Positions 1-7,680 of a stretch of DNA of 64,000 nucleotides are shown here, one piece after another. Made by a program: the position numbers and the translations under genes. The number at the start of each line of letters is the position of its first letter. The stretch's first letter is position 1. Source of the stretch: Oceanobacillus arenosus (GTDB lineage Bacteria > Bacillota > Bacilli > Bacillales > Amphibacillaceae); contig NZ_PIOC01000001.1 of assembly GCF_003369575.1 (NCBI RefSeq), positions 310,001-374,000 on the forward strand, in the 5' to 3' direction. Below the pieces are notes generated by a model. That model did no database searches. It was given only the letters and a program-made list of their open reading frames with translations, and was not told where the DNA came from.

Positions 1-223
1 TCGGTAATGCAACTGCTTCTAAAAATGTTCCCCACCAAGCCTGAACGGTTGCACTTTCACCAGTACTGTTAGCAATTGCTCCTTGGATGAATCCACTTGC
101 ATCAAATCCACCACCAGTTAATTTACCAATACCACCCATTAACCATGTATACCCGATGTATAATCTTAAAATAGCTAAGATCCCAGCGACATATTTATTA
201 TTGCGGATAAAATTCATAATCAT
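1..223 (-). CDS. DoxX family membrane protein (3' part outside window)
   Basis: Only the N-terminal ~74 residues are in the window; the gene runs off the left edge. After a short basic start there is a hydrophobic helix followed by GYTWLMGGIGKLTGGGFD, the typical first helix and loop of DoxX/YfiD-like integral membrane proteins. The ATG at 223 is preceded by TAAAGGAGAT at good spacing; a second ATG lies two codons downstream. DoxX proteins are small four-helix membrane proteins linked to quinone or thiol stress in Bacillus relatives, but the exact role here cannot be told from the fragment. Confidence 0.75.
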   Translation of the reverse strand, partial: MIMNFIRNNKYVAGILAILRLYIGYTWLMGGIGKLTGGGFDASGFIQGAIANSTGESATVQAWWGTFLEAVALP

Positions 224-249
224 CCTTGCCATCTCCTTTAAATTTTTTG

Positions 250-352
250 ATTGCTCATTGTTTCACAATATATTGTAAAGGTGTTTCTTATTACATTTAT
301 AGAATACCACGATTTGATAATTTGAAAATACGATTGCTCACTAGTTCACAAT
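250..352. promoter_or_regulatory. Two 20-bp imperfect palindromes upstream of the DoxX gene
   Basis: ATTGCTCATTGTTTCACAAT (250-269) and ATTGCTCACTAGTTCACAAT (333-352) are near-identical copies 83 bp apart. Each is an imperfect dyad with ATTG/CAAT ends and a TTCACAA half resembling half of a Rex-type site. They lie just upstream of the divergently read DoxX gene and may be operators. The rest of 224-570 shows no credible gene. Confidence 0.4.
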
Positions 353-570
353 TTAGCAACAAAGTTTTGTCTGAAATGTGAACAGAACGTTGATTATATG
401 AATTTTTACCCACCTTTCTGATTCATCACATGCTCATTAACATACATAAATTGAGAGATTTCCATATATAAAGAGATGTGTATATACTCTCTCTGAGAGT
501 TCGAGTAAAGCCACAACAATGCTTCTAATACCAGCTAGTTAAATAAACCTCATTTTTCTAAAAATTATTA

Positions 571-623
571 TTTACTTTTACTTTAACTGGTTATATACTG
601 TGTATATAGATATAAACAGTATA
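571..623 (+). promoter_or_regulatory. Promoter with 30-bp palindromic GntR operator
   Basis: A sigma-A type promoter, TTTACT (571-576), 17-bp spacer, TATACT (594-599), feeds the ABC exporter operon. An almost perfect 30-bp palindrome spans 594-623: outer arms TATACTGT and ACAGTATA match over 8 bp, and inner arms TATAT (603-607) and ATATA (610-614) also match. The dyad begins on the -10 box, the position expected for repression by the GntR regulator encoded as second gene of the operon. Confidence 0.65.
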
Positions 624-644
624 ACACCCGAGGAGGCTATCAAT

Positions 645-1367
645 ATGCAAGACTGGAAGCAGGCTTATCAGTTGGCAATCACTGAACTACGGACATCTAA
701 GATAAGATATTTGGGCTCGGTAATTCTTTATTTACTTATTTCCTTCTTTGTTTTAATTATTGACGGCAAAGCAAGTACAGTAGGTTGGACCATCAATGAT
801 ATATTTCTAATCATTATCTTTTGCTTTGCACCTTATTATATGAAGCCTAAAGAATTCCAATTGCAAAAGATTAATGGCGATCTGTGGGCTGCCTCATCTG
901 TCATTTTGCTAAAACAACTGCCAATTAAAGAAAATGTATTGATTCGGAGCAGACTAATCGCTTATTCATTCTACTCTCTTCCACCACAGATCATTTTACT
1001 CGTTGCTTTATATGTTATCTCACCGAATTACAGAGAAATGATGACACCAACAACCTATGTAACTTTCTCCGTCATTTGGGTGGCAATTGGTATCTCCATT
1101 GGCTTTTCAATGGCAGCAAGTGATATAGGAGAATTAATGAATTCAAAGACAATGAGCATTGCTTTTGTTTACATCTTTGGAAGTATTGCTGTACTCTATG
1201 TTATTTTCTATCGATTATTAGATGATGGTATTGCCAAATGGACCATTTCCATCGCACAGGAATGGCCGTTCCTATCAATCATCATTTCGATTATCTCAAC
1301 AATACTCAGCATCAAATATTACCTCCATTATATGAAGAAAAAGATGAAAAAATTAGATTATCTATAA
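645..1367 (+). CDS. Integral membrane protein of GntR-controlled ABC exporter operon
   Basis: This 240-residue protein has about six hydrophobic segments and a basic C-terminus (HYMKKKMKKLDYL). I chose the ATG at 645 because AGGAGG (631-636) sits 8 nt upstream; an in-frame ATG at 600 lies at the promoter -10 itself and is unlikely. It is the first gene of an operon with a GntR regulator, two ABC ATPases and a second permease. Such stand-alone membrane proteins usually pair with one of the ATPases as export permease, here probably the one at 1794. No family could be assigned with certainty; substrate unknown. Confidence 0.7.
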   Translation: MQDWKQAYQLAITELRTSKIRYLGSVILYLLISFFVLIIDGKASTVGWTINDIFLIIIFCFAPYYMKPKEFQLQKINGDLWAASSVILLKQLPIKENVLIRSRLIAYSFYSLPPQIILLVALYVISPNYREMMTPTTYVTFSVIWVAIGISIGFSMAASDIGELMNSKTMSIAFVYIFGSIAVLYVIFYRLLDDGIAKWTISIAQEWPFLSIIISIISTILSIKYYLHYMKKKMKKLDYL

Positions 1368-1397
1368 TGGATACGCTAGCAGAGAGGAGGATTTATG

Positions 1398-1790
1398 ATG
1401 GAACTGCCGATACATCTGTCAAAAGATTCTCGAGAGCCGATTTATCATCAAGTAGAAAACCAGTTAAAAGCTCTAATTGCAGCTAATCACCTGCACGCAG
1501 GGACACTGCTACCTTCTATACGAGTATTAGCAAAGGATTTGGAGGTGAGTGTCATTACGATTCGCCGTGCATATCAAAATCTGGAATATCAAGGATTTAT
1601 TCAAACATTGCAAGGTAAAGGAACCTTTGTCGCAGAAATTGAGAAAAAGTTAAAAAATAAAGTGAAAACGACATCTGTCTATGAAACCTTTGAAAAAGCA
1701 GTCGAAACTGCAATGAATTACGACTATACCATTGAAGAAATTGAGGAGATCTTTCAAGAAGTGTTAGCGGCACACAAGAAAGGAGATTAA
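1398..1790 (+). CDS. GntR-family transcriptional regulator, YtrA-like
   Basis: A 130-residue protein with an N-terminal winged helix-turn-helix (residues ~10-75; the stretch LPSIRVLAKDLEVSVITIRRAY is the recognition region, followed by GKGTFVAE of the wing) and only a short helical C-terminal dimerisation tail. That short tail is the hallmark of the YtrA subfamily, which controls neighbouring ABC transporters in response to cell-envelope antibiotics in Bacillus. GAGGAGG at 1384 favours ATG 1398 over ATG 1395. It is likely to bind the palindrome at 594-623 and repress its own operon. Confidence 0.88.
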   Translation: MELPIHLSKDSREPIYHQVENQLKALIAANHLHAGTLLPSIRVLAKDLEVSVITIRRAYQNLEYQGFIQTLQGKGTFVAEIEKKLKNKVKTTSVYETFEKAVETAMNYDYTIEEIEEIFQEVLAAHKKGD

Positions 1791-1793
1791 ATA

Positions 1794-2666
1794 ATGAAAG
1801 CCTATGTGGAAATATCCAAACTGCAGAAAAGTATAGATGATTTTCAGTTAGGTCCAATTGATTTAATAATTGAGCCAGAAACAATTACAGCACTAGTCGG
1901 CAATAATGGTTCGGGAAAGAGTACGCTTCTAAAGCTAATGGTGAATCTTGCTTCCAGTGATTCTGGCAATATTAAGCTTTTTAATACCACTGTTGGCAGG
2001 GAAGATGAAAGCTGGAAAAAGAATGTCGCCTACTTGCCGCAAAATATCATTGGCATGGATGCTTATACAGGAAATACTTTAAAAGCCCTAATAGAAATCC
2101 TTTACCCAAACTGGGATAATGCTCTATTTATGGAGTTGATTAAACTATTTGACGTTCCATTAGATAAGCGATTTGGCAAGCTGTCACAAGGTGTTCAGCA
2201 AAAATTAAATCTAGCCTTAACGGTTGCGCGTAATACACCATTATTATTACTTGATGAACCTACAGCATTTATGGATATCCCTTCTAAAAGGTTTTTCATG
2301 GATATATTGGTTGATTGGATGGATAAAGGAGACCGCTCCATTATCCTTACAAGTCATCAAGTAGAGGATATTAAGAAACTTTCCGATTACTTATTCGTAC
2401 TACGTAATGGAGATATGATCGGGAACTTTGAAAAAGAAAATTTAACAGAGAACTACAAGCGCTACTGGCTGAATGATCAATTGCCTAATACGACCATTCC
2501 TGGCGAAGTTTCTCGTGCCCACCTGCAGATTGTCTCCAATAACCCAGAGGTAACAGAAATATTTTTACAAAAAAATAAGATTCGCTGGATCGACAGAAAA
2601 TCACTTGAGCTGGAAGAAATTATTACACTGCTTTTAACAGCAAATACCAGCTCGCATTATAGATAG
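1794..2666 (+). CDS. ABC transporter ATP-binding protein (YtrB/EcsA type)
   Basis: This 290-residue protein has a Walker A GNNGSGKST near residue 38, a degenerate signature LSQGVQQ, Walker B LLLLDEP and the switch His (TSHQ). The C-terminal ~70 residues form an extra domain as in YtrB-type exporter ATPases. It begins 4 nt after the GntR stop with AAAGGAG, so it is translationally linked. It probably energises the membrane protein at 645. Signature LSQG instead of LSGG is common in this group. Confidence 0.88.
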   Translation: MKAYVEISKLQKSIDDFQLGPIDLIIEPETITALVGNNGSGKSTLLKLMVNLASSDSGNIKLFNTTVGREDESWKKNVAYLPQNIIGMDAYTGNTLKALIEILYPNWDNALFMELIKLFDVPLDKRFGKLSQGVQQKLNLALTVARNTPLLLLDEPTAFMDIPSKRFFMDILVDWMDKGDRSIILTSHQVEDIKKLSDYLFVLRNGDMIGNFEKENLTENYKRYWLNDQLPNTTIPGEVSRAHLQIVSNNPEVTEIFLQKNKIRWIDRKSLELEEIITLLLTANTSSHYR

Positions 2667-2677
2667 GAGGAAATACA

Positions 2678-3610
2678 TTGGAAATAATGTTATCAATTGA
2701 CGGTTTAGAGAAATCATTCAAAGACAAGAAAGTACTACATAACATCTCCTTTGAGGTTCGAAAAGGAGAAATCATGGCAATCCTTGGACCAAATGGTGCC
2801 GGAAAATCAACTACCATCCGGAACATTATGGGAATCATGTATCCGGACGCAGGCTCCATTACCTTTCATAATTACAAGGGCAATGAAATACCTCGGCATA
2901 AAATTGGCTATCTTCCAGAGGAACGTGGACTTTATAAAAATGTAAAAGTAATGGATATCTTACTGTATCTCGCTGATTTGAAAGACTATCCATTAGATAA
3001 AGCAAAAGAGCGAATCCTCATGTATTTGAAGAAATTTGATTTAGAAGGAAAAGAAAAGGTATCGATCGAGGAACTGTCAAAAGGAATGGGACAAAAAGTA
3101 CAATTTATTGGCTCCATCCTGCATGAACCAGAACTGCTTATTTTAGATGAACCATTCTCTGGGCTTGATCCAGTTAGCCAGGAACTATTTAAGGAAGAGA
3201 TTCGGAGTTTAGCAGATCAAGGTACTGCGATTCTACTCTCCTCGCATCAAATGAATCTAGTGGAGGAAATGTGTGACCGACTCTTTATGATTCAAAAAGG
3301 ACATAAAGTTATCTATGGCACATTAGATGAAGTTAAAACGGAATATGCTAATTTCAAATGTACAATTAATGGGAGAAATCAGCTGCAGGATCTTGAAGCA
3401 ATTGCTGATGTAGAACGTGTCGAACAACATGATAATAGTGCCACTCTCTATTTATCAAAGAATGTTAATCCATCCAAATGGCTTAGATCTTTACCTGAAC
3501 ATCTCGTAATAAATGAACTGAAAATGAATCGCGTTTCCCTTCACGAAATCTTTATCGATATCGCAACAGGGAAAAACTTACTACAGGAAGCAGGTGCAAG
3601 TGATGCGTAA
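2678..3610 (+). CDS. ABC transporter ATP-binding protein (NatA-like)
   Basis: A 310-residue ATPase with Walker A GPNGAGKST (about residue 39), signature LSKGMGQ, Walker B LLILDEP followed by FSGLDP, and switch His in SSHQ. A C-terminal domain of about 90 residues follows the nucleotide-binding domain, as in NatA/YhaQ. The start is TTG at 2678, placed 7 nt after GGAGG; the internal ATG at 2687 is too far from it. It overlaps the permease that follows, so the two form one exporter (NatAB-like); substrate is not determinable. Confidence 0.88.
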   Translation: MEIMLSIDGLEKSFKDKKVLHNISFEVRKGEIMAILGPNGAGKSTTIRNIMGIMYPDAGSITFHNYKGNEIPRHKIGYLPEERGLYKNVKVMDILLYLADLKDYPLDKAKERILMYLKKFDLEGKEKVSIEELSKGMGQKVQFIGSILHEPELLILDEPFSGLDPVSQELFKEEIRSLADQGTAILLSSHQMNLVEEMCDRLFMIQKGHKVIYGTLDEVKTEYANFKCTINGRNQLQDLEAIADVERVEQHDNSATLYLSKNVNPSKWLRSLPEHLVINELKMNRVSLHEIFIDIATGKNLLQEAGASDA

Positions 3611-4847
3611 TTCGAGGAAAGTTGCTAAATGGGAAATAAAACGGAACATGAAAAATAAATCATATTTGATTGGATTGTTTTTAACACCGCTTTTAATGAT
3701 TCTCGGGTTTACCTTACCTGGTCTTTTCAGCAGTGACGATGACAATTCAGAGTTAACACAGGTCTATATTCATGATGAATTAAATTTATATACAGATATC
3801 GAAAGTATTGTCGAAGAGGTTGGCTTTAATTGGCAGCTGAGTAAAACTGATTTAAGTGAAGAAGAAGCAGCAGCTGCAGCACTGGAAGACAGCGAAAATA
3901 CAGCCTATTTATTTTTAAATGAGCAAGTGCTTACCGACGGCGTTGTCCCTGTTTATACAAGCGAAGAGATAGATGTAGCTTTTATGAATGAGGTTCAATT
4001 TTTGACAACCCCGCTTCAGACCTTACAGTTAGAACAGCTTGGTCTATCTGTTGAGCAATTAGCGATGGTTTCAAATGGAGTTGTTTTTGAAGAAATATCC
4101 ACAGAGGAGTCAGAGGCTGAAACTGGTGAAGCAGGACTAGAAACAGCATCACCTGAAGAATTTTTAGAACGGATCGTACCTGGTGCTTTTGCAGGAATCA
4201 TTTTCATCTCAATCGTATTTACAGGGATGGCGATTTTCCAAAGTGCATCACAGGAAAAGAAAGATAAAATTGCCGAAATCATTTTATCATCAATTACACC
4301 AACAGAATTAATGCAAGGGAAAATTATCGGTTATTTCATATTGGGACTTATTCAAGTTGCTGTCTTACTAGTCTTCCTTGTTCCACTAGTAATCTGGAAA
4401 TTTGACATGCCAATTATGGAATATCTACTTGTTCCAGAGACACTGCTTTTATCCGTTGTTGCCTTACTTGGCTACTTATTATTTGCAGCGATTTTCGTTG
4501 GAATCGGTGCAACAATGTCCGACATGACAACAGCTGGAAACTTCCAAGGATTTGTGATGATGCTGCCATTCCTGCCATTCGCCTTTATTGGCCCTGTGAT
4601 TGGCAATCCCAGCGGCTTAATCGCACAAATCGGCACTTATATTCCCTTCAGCTCACCTGGTGTCATGATATTAAGACTTTCCATGCTGGAAGAATGGCCA
4701 TGGATTGAAATCATTATCGGTCTAGCAATCCTGCTGATTAGCATCTGGCTATGTATGAAGCTAGCAGGAAAAATATTCAAGGTTGGTATTTTAATGTACG
4801 GCAAAAATGCTTCCCCAGCTGAAATTTGGAAATGGATCCGCGCATAA
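3603..4847 (+). CDS. ABC-2 type permease (NatB/YhaP-like)
   Basis: About 414 residues: one N-terminal membrane helix (~20-40), a large outside domain rich in Glu and Ala (~45-185), then five to six membrane helices in the C-terminal half. This is the NatB/YhaP layout of Na+ or drug exporters. ATG 3603 is chosen; in-frame GTG codons at 3594 and 3600 are alternatives. It overlaps the stop of the upstream ATPase gene by 8 nt, showing translational coupling. The outside domain is unusually acidic (runs of EEE and SEEEAAAAALEDSE), which may fit a salt-adapted host. Confidence 0.85.
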   Translation: MRNSRKVAKWEIKRNMKNKSYLIGLFLTPLLMILGFTLPGLFSSDDDNSELTQVYIHDELNLYTDIESIVEEVGFNWQLSKTDLSEEEAAAAALEDSENTAYLFLNEQVLTDGVVPVYTSEEIDVAFMNEVQFLTTPLQTLQLEQLGLSVEQLAMVSNGVVFEEISTEESEAETGEAGLETASPEEFLERIVPGAFAGIIFISIVFTGMAIFQSASQEKKDKIAEIILSSITPTELMQGKIIGYFILGLIQVAVLLVFLVPLVIWKFDMPIMEYLLVPETLLLSVVALLGYLLFAAIFVGIGATMSDMTTAGNFQGFVMMLPFLPFAFIGPVIGNPSGLIAQIGTYIPFSSPGVMILRLSMLEEWPWIEIIIGLAILLISIWLCMKLAGKIFKVGILMYGKNASPAEIWKWIRA

Positions 4848-4857
4848 TATTTACAGG

Positions 4858-4891
4858 AAGATCGGGCAAAAAGCGGCCCGGTCCTTTTTGT
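4858..4891 (+). terminator. Rho-independent terminator of the ABC exporter operon
   Basis: GATCGGGC (4860-4867) pairs with GCCCGGTC (4876-4883) around an A-rich loop and is followed by CTTTTTG. It sits 13 nt after the permease stop. Confidence 0.8.
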
Positions 4892-5078
4892 TTGTCACGG
4901 CTAGAGAATATTACAAAATTATTATGTATAGTTTAAGTAGAGTGTAGATTAGTGACGATTTTGATTTTAGATATGAAGTGATGTGGCTACTCACACAATA
5001 GATTTTATTGCTGCACTTCAATTAACATCGGTTTTCATTCTGTAAGCGACTCCTTTATCATAACTTTCTGCTCTATCT

Positions 5079-5175
5079 CCAGCGGAAGAAAAACACGGAG
5101 ACTTCGAAGTGTGCAAGGACAAGAAGGCTCGCCAGCTCCCTAAGATGCGCGTAGTGTATTTCTGGAGCGCTTGGC
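5079..5175. repeat. ~97-bp GC-richer imperfect inverted-repeat element
   Basis: Within the gene-free stretch 4892-5255 lies a GC-richer block whose ends are imperfectly inverted: CCAGCG...AAAACAC on the left against GTGTATTTC...GCGCTTGG on the right. It does not code in any frame and looks like a small dispersed palindromic element of the kind scattered in Bacillaceae intergenic DNA. Only one copy was recognised in this window. The flanks (4892-5078, 5176-5255) hold nothing I can support. Confidence 0.4.
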
Positions 5176-5255
5176 CTGAGAGCCCTTAGCACATTAAAGT
5201 AATCCACAGTTTATCTAAAAGTTAACAAGCCTCCTACACTAAAGAAAAAAACCGA

Positions 5256-5284
5256 TTGTTTAGTAACATCACATAAGCTATAAT
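5256..5284 (+). promoter_or_regulatory. Sigma-A promoter of the EamA transporter gene
   Basis: TTGTTT (5256-5261) and TATAAT (5279-5284) are separated by exactly 17 bp, 45 bp before the start codon. Confidence 0.65.
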
Positions 5285-5328
5285 TGGATAGTTATAAATG
5301 AATTCAGCAACAAGGAGAGCGAAATATA

Positions 5329-6213
5329 GTGAACCATAGTAACAATTCAAGAAATTTTTCACTGCCATTAATTATCTCGATTATCGCCATTTCTTTTTCA
5401 GCCATCTTCGTAAAATGGTCAGATGCGCCACCAACAATTTCAAGCATGTATCGCATGTGGTTTGCTTCATTATTTTTATTTCCAATGGTCTGGCGTAATC
5501 GGAGCGAATTTCGAAAAATAACCAAAAGAGGATGGTATTTATTATTCTTCTCTGGCTTCTTTTTAGCCCTTCACTTCGCCCTTTGGTTTGGCTCATTGCA
5601 ATTAACAACCGTCGCAAGTTCAACAATTATCCTTGCATTACAACCAATTATTTCCCTGATCGGCGGTTTTTTCTTATATAAAGAACGGGCAACAGGTGCA
5701 GCAATGTTAACGATGGGAATTGCTGTAATTGGGGCAGTAATGGTTGGCTGGGGAGATTTTGGCTTAAGTCACCAGGCAATTATCGGTGATATCCTTTCAT
5801 TCCTCTGTGTCATTGCAGTTGTTTGCTATTTATTAATTGGACAAAATGCAGTGAAGAAAGTTTCTCACTGGATTTATAGTTTCTGTGTCTTTCTGTTTGC
5901 CGCAATTGTCTTAACGTTGTTTAATATCATCGCAAGTGTCCCTTTATTTCATTATGAGACAAGGGAATGGGGGATTTTTCTCTTACTTGCAATCGTTCCG
6001 ACAGTTTCCCACGTCATTAATAATTGGCTATTAAACTATGTAAATGCCACATTCATTTCAATGAGCATCTTGGGTGAGCCTGTTGGTGCGACGGCCTTAG
6101 CAGTTGTACTATTAGGAGAACGTCTAAGCGTGCTACAAATTTTCGGTGGGCTTATTGTTTTAGTCGGTGTGTTTTTATTCCTAATGCAGCAGAAGAAACG
6201 CATTCCGGCTTAA
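5329..6213 (+). CDS. EamA/DMT-superfamily transporter
   Basis: A 294-residue protein made of ten hydrophobic helices in two EamA repeats (residues ~10-145 and ~155-290), with the typical GEP and LGERLS motifs near the end of the second repeat. It acts in the membrane as a drug/metabolite exporter or uptake carrier; the substrate cannot be read from sequence. The start is GTG 5329 behind AAGGAGAG. It appears monocistronic with its own promoter. Confidence 0.88.
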   Translation: MNHSNNSRNFSLPLIISIIAISFSAIFVKWSDAPPTISSMYRMWFASLFLFPMVWRNRSEFRKITKRGWYLLFFSGFFLALHFALWFGSLQLTTVASSTIILALQPIISLIGGFFLYKERATGAAMLTMGIAVIGAVMVGWGDFGLSHQAIIGDILSFLCVIAVVCYLLIGQNAVKKVSHWIYSFCVFLFAAIVLTLFNIIASVPLFHYETREWGIFLLLAIVPTVSHVINNWLLNYVNATFISMSILGEPVGATALAVVLLGERLSVLQIFGGLIVLVGVFLFLMQQKKRIPA

Positions 6214-6686
6214 TTGGCAAAACTTAATATTTCAATGAGGCTTTGAGTCACAAAATATAAAAAAGTAACTGAAATGGAGGTACAATTCACTGATGAATTA
6301 GATCCTCTATTTTTCTTGATTTACAAGGGTTTAAAAGCAATTAGTAATGGAAATAGTGTAGAATTGTTAACCAAATCAGCAAGAAAATGTAGCTTAATAT
6401 GCGCTATATAATTTGTATGCGATTATTTATGTTTATTAGTATGATAAATCATCAGCCATTACGGGTAAACAATTTGATTTAAAGGACAGCATCTATATGC
6501 AATGACCATACAAAAACTACTCGATTCTACAAGCTGTTTTCTCATCAATTATTGTTTTCTTTCTCCAATTAACTCACCAGTTAATGCAATAAGAAATTAG
6601 ATTCTATTAGCTGATTTTTCCTAATAAAGAAGTATTGCTCCCCATTGGTTGTAGAACTATTACGGAATTTCCCAAATTTAAAACCA
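6214..6686. other. Gene-poor gap with one unclassified 45-codon ORF
   Basis: The gap is AT-rich. One short open frame on the + strand (6274-6411) would give a 45-residue peptide starting MEVQFTDELDPLFFLIYKG. It has protein-like composition but no ribosome site, so it is more likely a remnant than a gene. Nothing else was recognised. Confidence 0.3.
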
Positions 6687-7067
6687 TTACATTTCTTTAT
6701 GGTATTTAGTAAAGTAAATTAAATAGATTAAAAAAATAAATAAATAAGCTGCAATAGCAAGTAAAATAATAAATAAATTATTTTCTAACATTACATATGT
6801 AATGATTAGAATACCAAATATTATTCCCATAACATCAAAAGCCTTTGCTTTTGCTTTGTTTACAATGCTAATATTTCGTTCATCTTTTTCTTTTTCTCTA
6901 ACAAAGAAGCTATTCCGTATACCATTTGTAATTAAACATACAGCCATTACTCCAACAATTATAGATATAGTTTTTGGCGTAAATCCACCTAAAAAAAACA
7001 TACCAACTGATGAACCAATTAACATTAGAATTAATACTCCAATAAATACATAATTAAAGTTTTTCAT
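6687..7067 (-). CDS. Small membrane protein paired with XRE regulator (DUF2178/DUF3796-like)
   Basis: About 126 residues with four hydrophobic helices arranged as two pairs around a charged cytosolic loop (FFVREKEKDERN). The start is the ATG at 7067 behind GGAGGACT; this overlaps the end of the XRE gene by 14 nt. Pairs of a short XRE regulator and such a four-helix membrane protein are common in Firmicutes and often govern stress or immunity functions, but the role is unknown. Family name is a suggestion from topology and context only. Confidence 0.75.
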   Translation of the reverse strand: MKNFNYVFIGVLILMLIGSSVGMFFLGGFTPKTISIIVGVMAVCLITNGIRNSFFVREKEKDERNISIVNKAKAKAFDVMGIIFGILIITYVMLENNLFIILLAIAAYLFIFLIYLIYFTKYHKEM

Positions 7068-7269
7068 TTTCAGAGTCCTCCTCATATATAAATATTTCTT
7101 CAATATTTATTTTAAACAATTTAGCGATTTTAAAAGCAAGTAGTATAGATGGATTATATCTTCCATTTTCTAGTGAACCGATTGTTTGTCTCGTTACATC
7201 AAGTTTTTTTGCAAGTTCTTCTTGTGTAATACTATGCCGTTTTCTAATTTCTTCAAGTTTATTTTTCAT
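7054..7269 (-). CDS. Short XRE-family helix-turn-helix regulator
   Basis: The 71-residue protein is essentially one HTH_3 domain: helix 2/3 reads SITQEELAKKLDVTRQTIGS, followed by LENGRYNPS and IEEIF. This compact YozG/YvaO-like type lacks a sensory domain. The ATG at 7269 is chosen because GGAGGAG lies just upstream; an in-frame ATG at 7308 would overlap the promoter. It is co-transcribed and overlaps with the membrane protein gene downstream, and probably autoregulates through the twin palindromes in its promoter. Confidence 0.88.
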   Translation of the reverse strand: MKNKLEEIRKRHSITQEELAKKLDVTRQTIGSLENGRYNPSILLAFKIAKLFKINIEEIFIYEEDSENEKL

Positions 7270-7285
7270 TTTCACTCCTCCATTT

Positions 7286-7359
7286 TTTATGTAAAGCTCA
7301 CTTTCCATTTTAGTATAATACTATCTGTTGTTTATGTAAAGCTAGCTTTCCATTTTAGT
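7286..7359 (-). promoter_or_regulatory. XRE promoter with duplicated operator
   Basis: On the minus strand TTTACA (7335-7340) and TATACT (7312-7317) are 17 bp apart. A 29-bp sequence is repeated in direct orientation at 7286-7314 and 7331-7359, 45 bp apart, differing at only two bases. The core of the upstream copy is a perfect palindrome AAAGCTAGCTTT (7338-7349) abutting the -35; the downstream copy AAAGCTCACTTT (7293-7304) lies near the transcript start. The layout is typical of an autorepressor. Confidence 0.7.
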
Positions 7360-7365
7360 TTAAAA

Positions 7366-7394
7366 ATAAGAAGCAGATGTTAACTGCTTCTTTA
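7366..7394 (-). terminator. Hairpin terminator
   Basis: AAGAAGCAG (7368-7376) and CTGCTTCTT (7384-7392) form a perfect 9-bp stem; on the minus strand it is followed by ATTTTTAA. It lies about 290 nt beyond the DUF692 stop codon, so it may have served a gene now lost in 7395-7680. Confidence 0.6.
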
Positions 7395-7680
7395 AGAAAA
7401 TCATTTCTTCTATAAATAACTCATATTACTTACTATCAAAAATCTTATTCAACCTGTGCCGTAAGTTTAAGCACAATCCATCACATTTTCCATATTTATA
7501 TTAACATTAATAACCAAATATTTATTCTTTTCCCACGGCCTTATTACCAATCCAGTTGTTTTTACATCTCTTTATAATATTTATTTACCTTTTGTGCTCC
7601 AAGACCGAACCCGTTGTCTTTCTCAAAGCCCCTTTTTTATTTGCTATTGCTTCACTACCCACTATATGTGGAATAACCCG
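7395..7680 (-). pseudogene. Possible decayed coding remnant
   Basis: Minus-strand frames hold two protein-like pieces without starts: one ending KDNGFGLGAQKVNKYYKEM (stop near 7565) and one containing TTGLVIRPWEKNKYLVI (near 7500-7560). They are in different frames and separated by a stop. I do not recognise the family; a strongly degraded gene between the DUF692 gene and the orphan terminator at 7366 would explain both. Confidence 0.25.
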
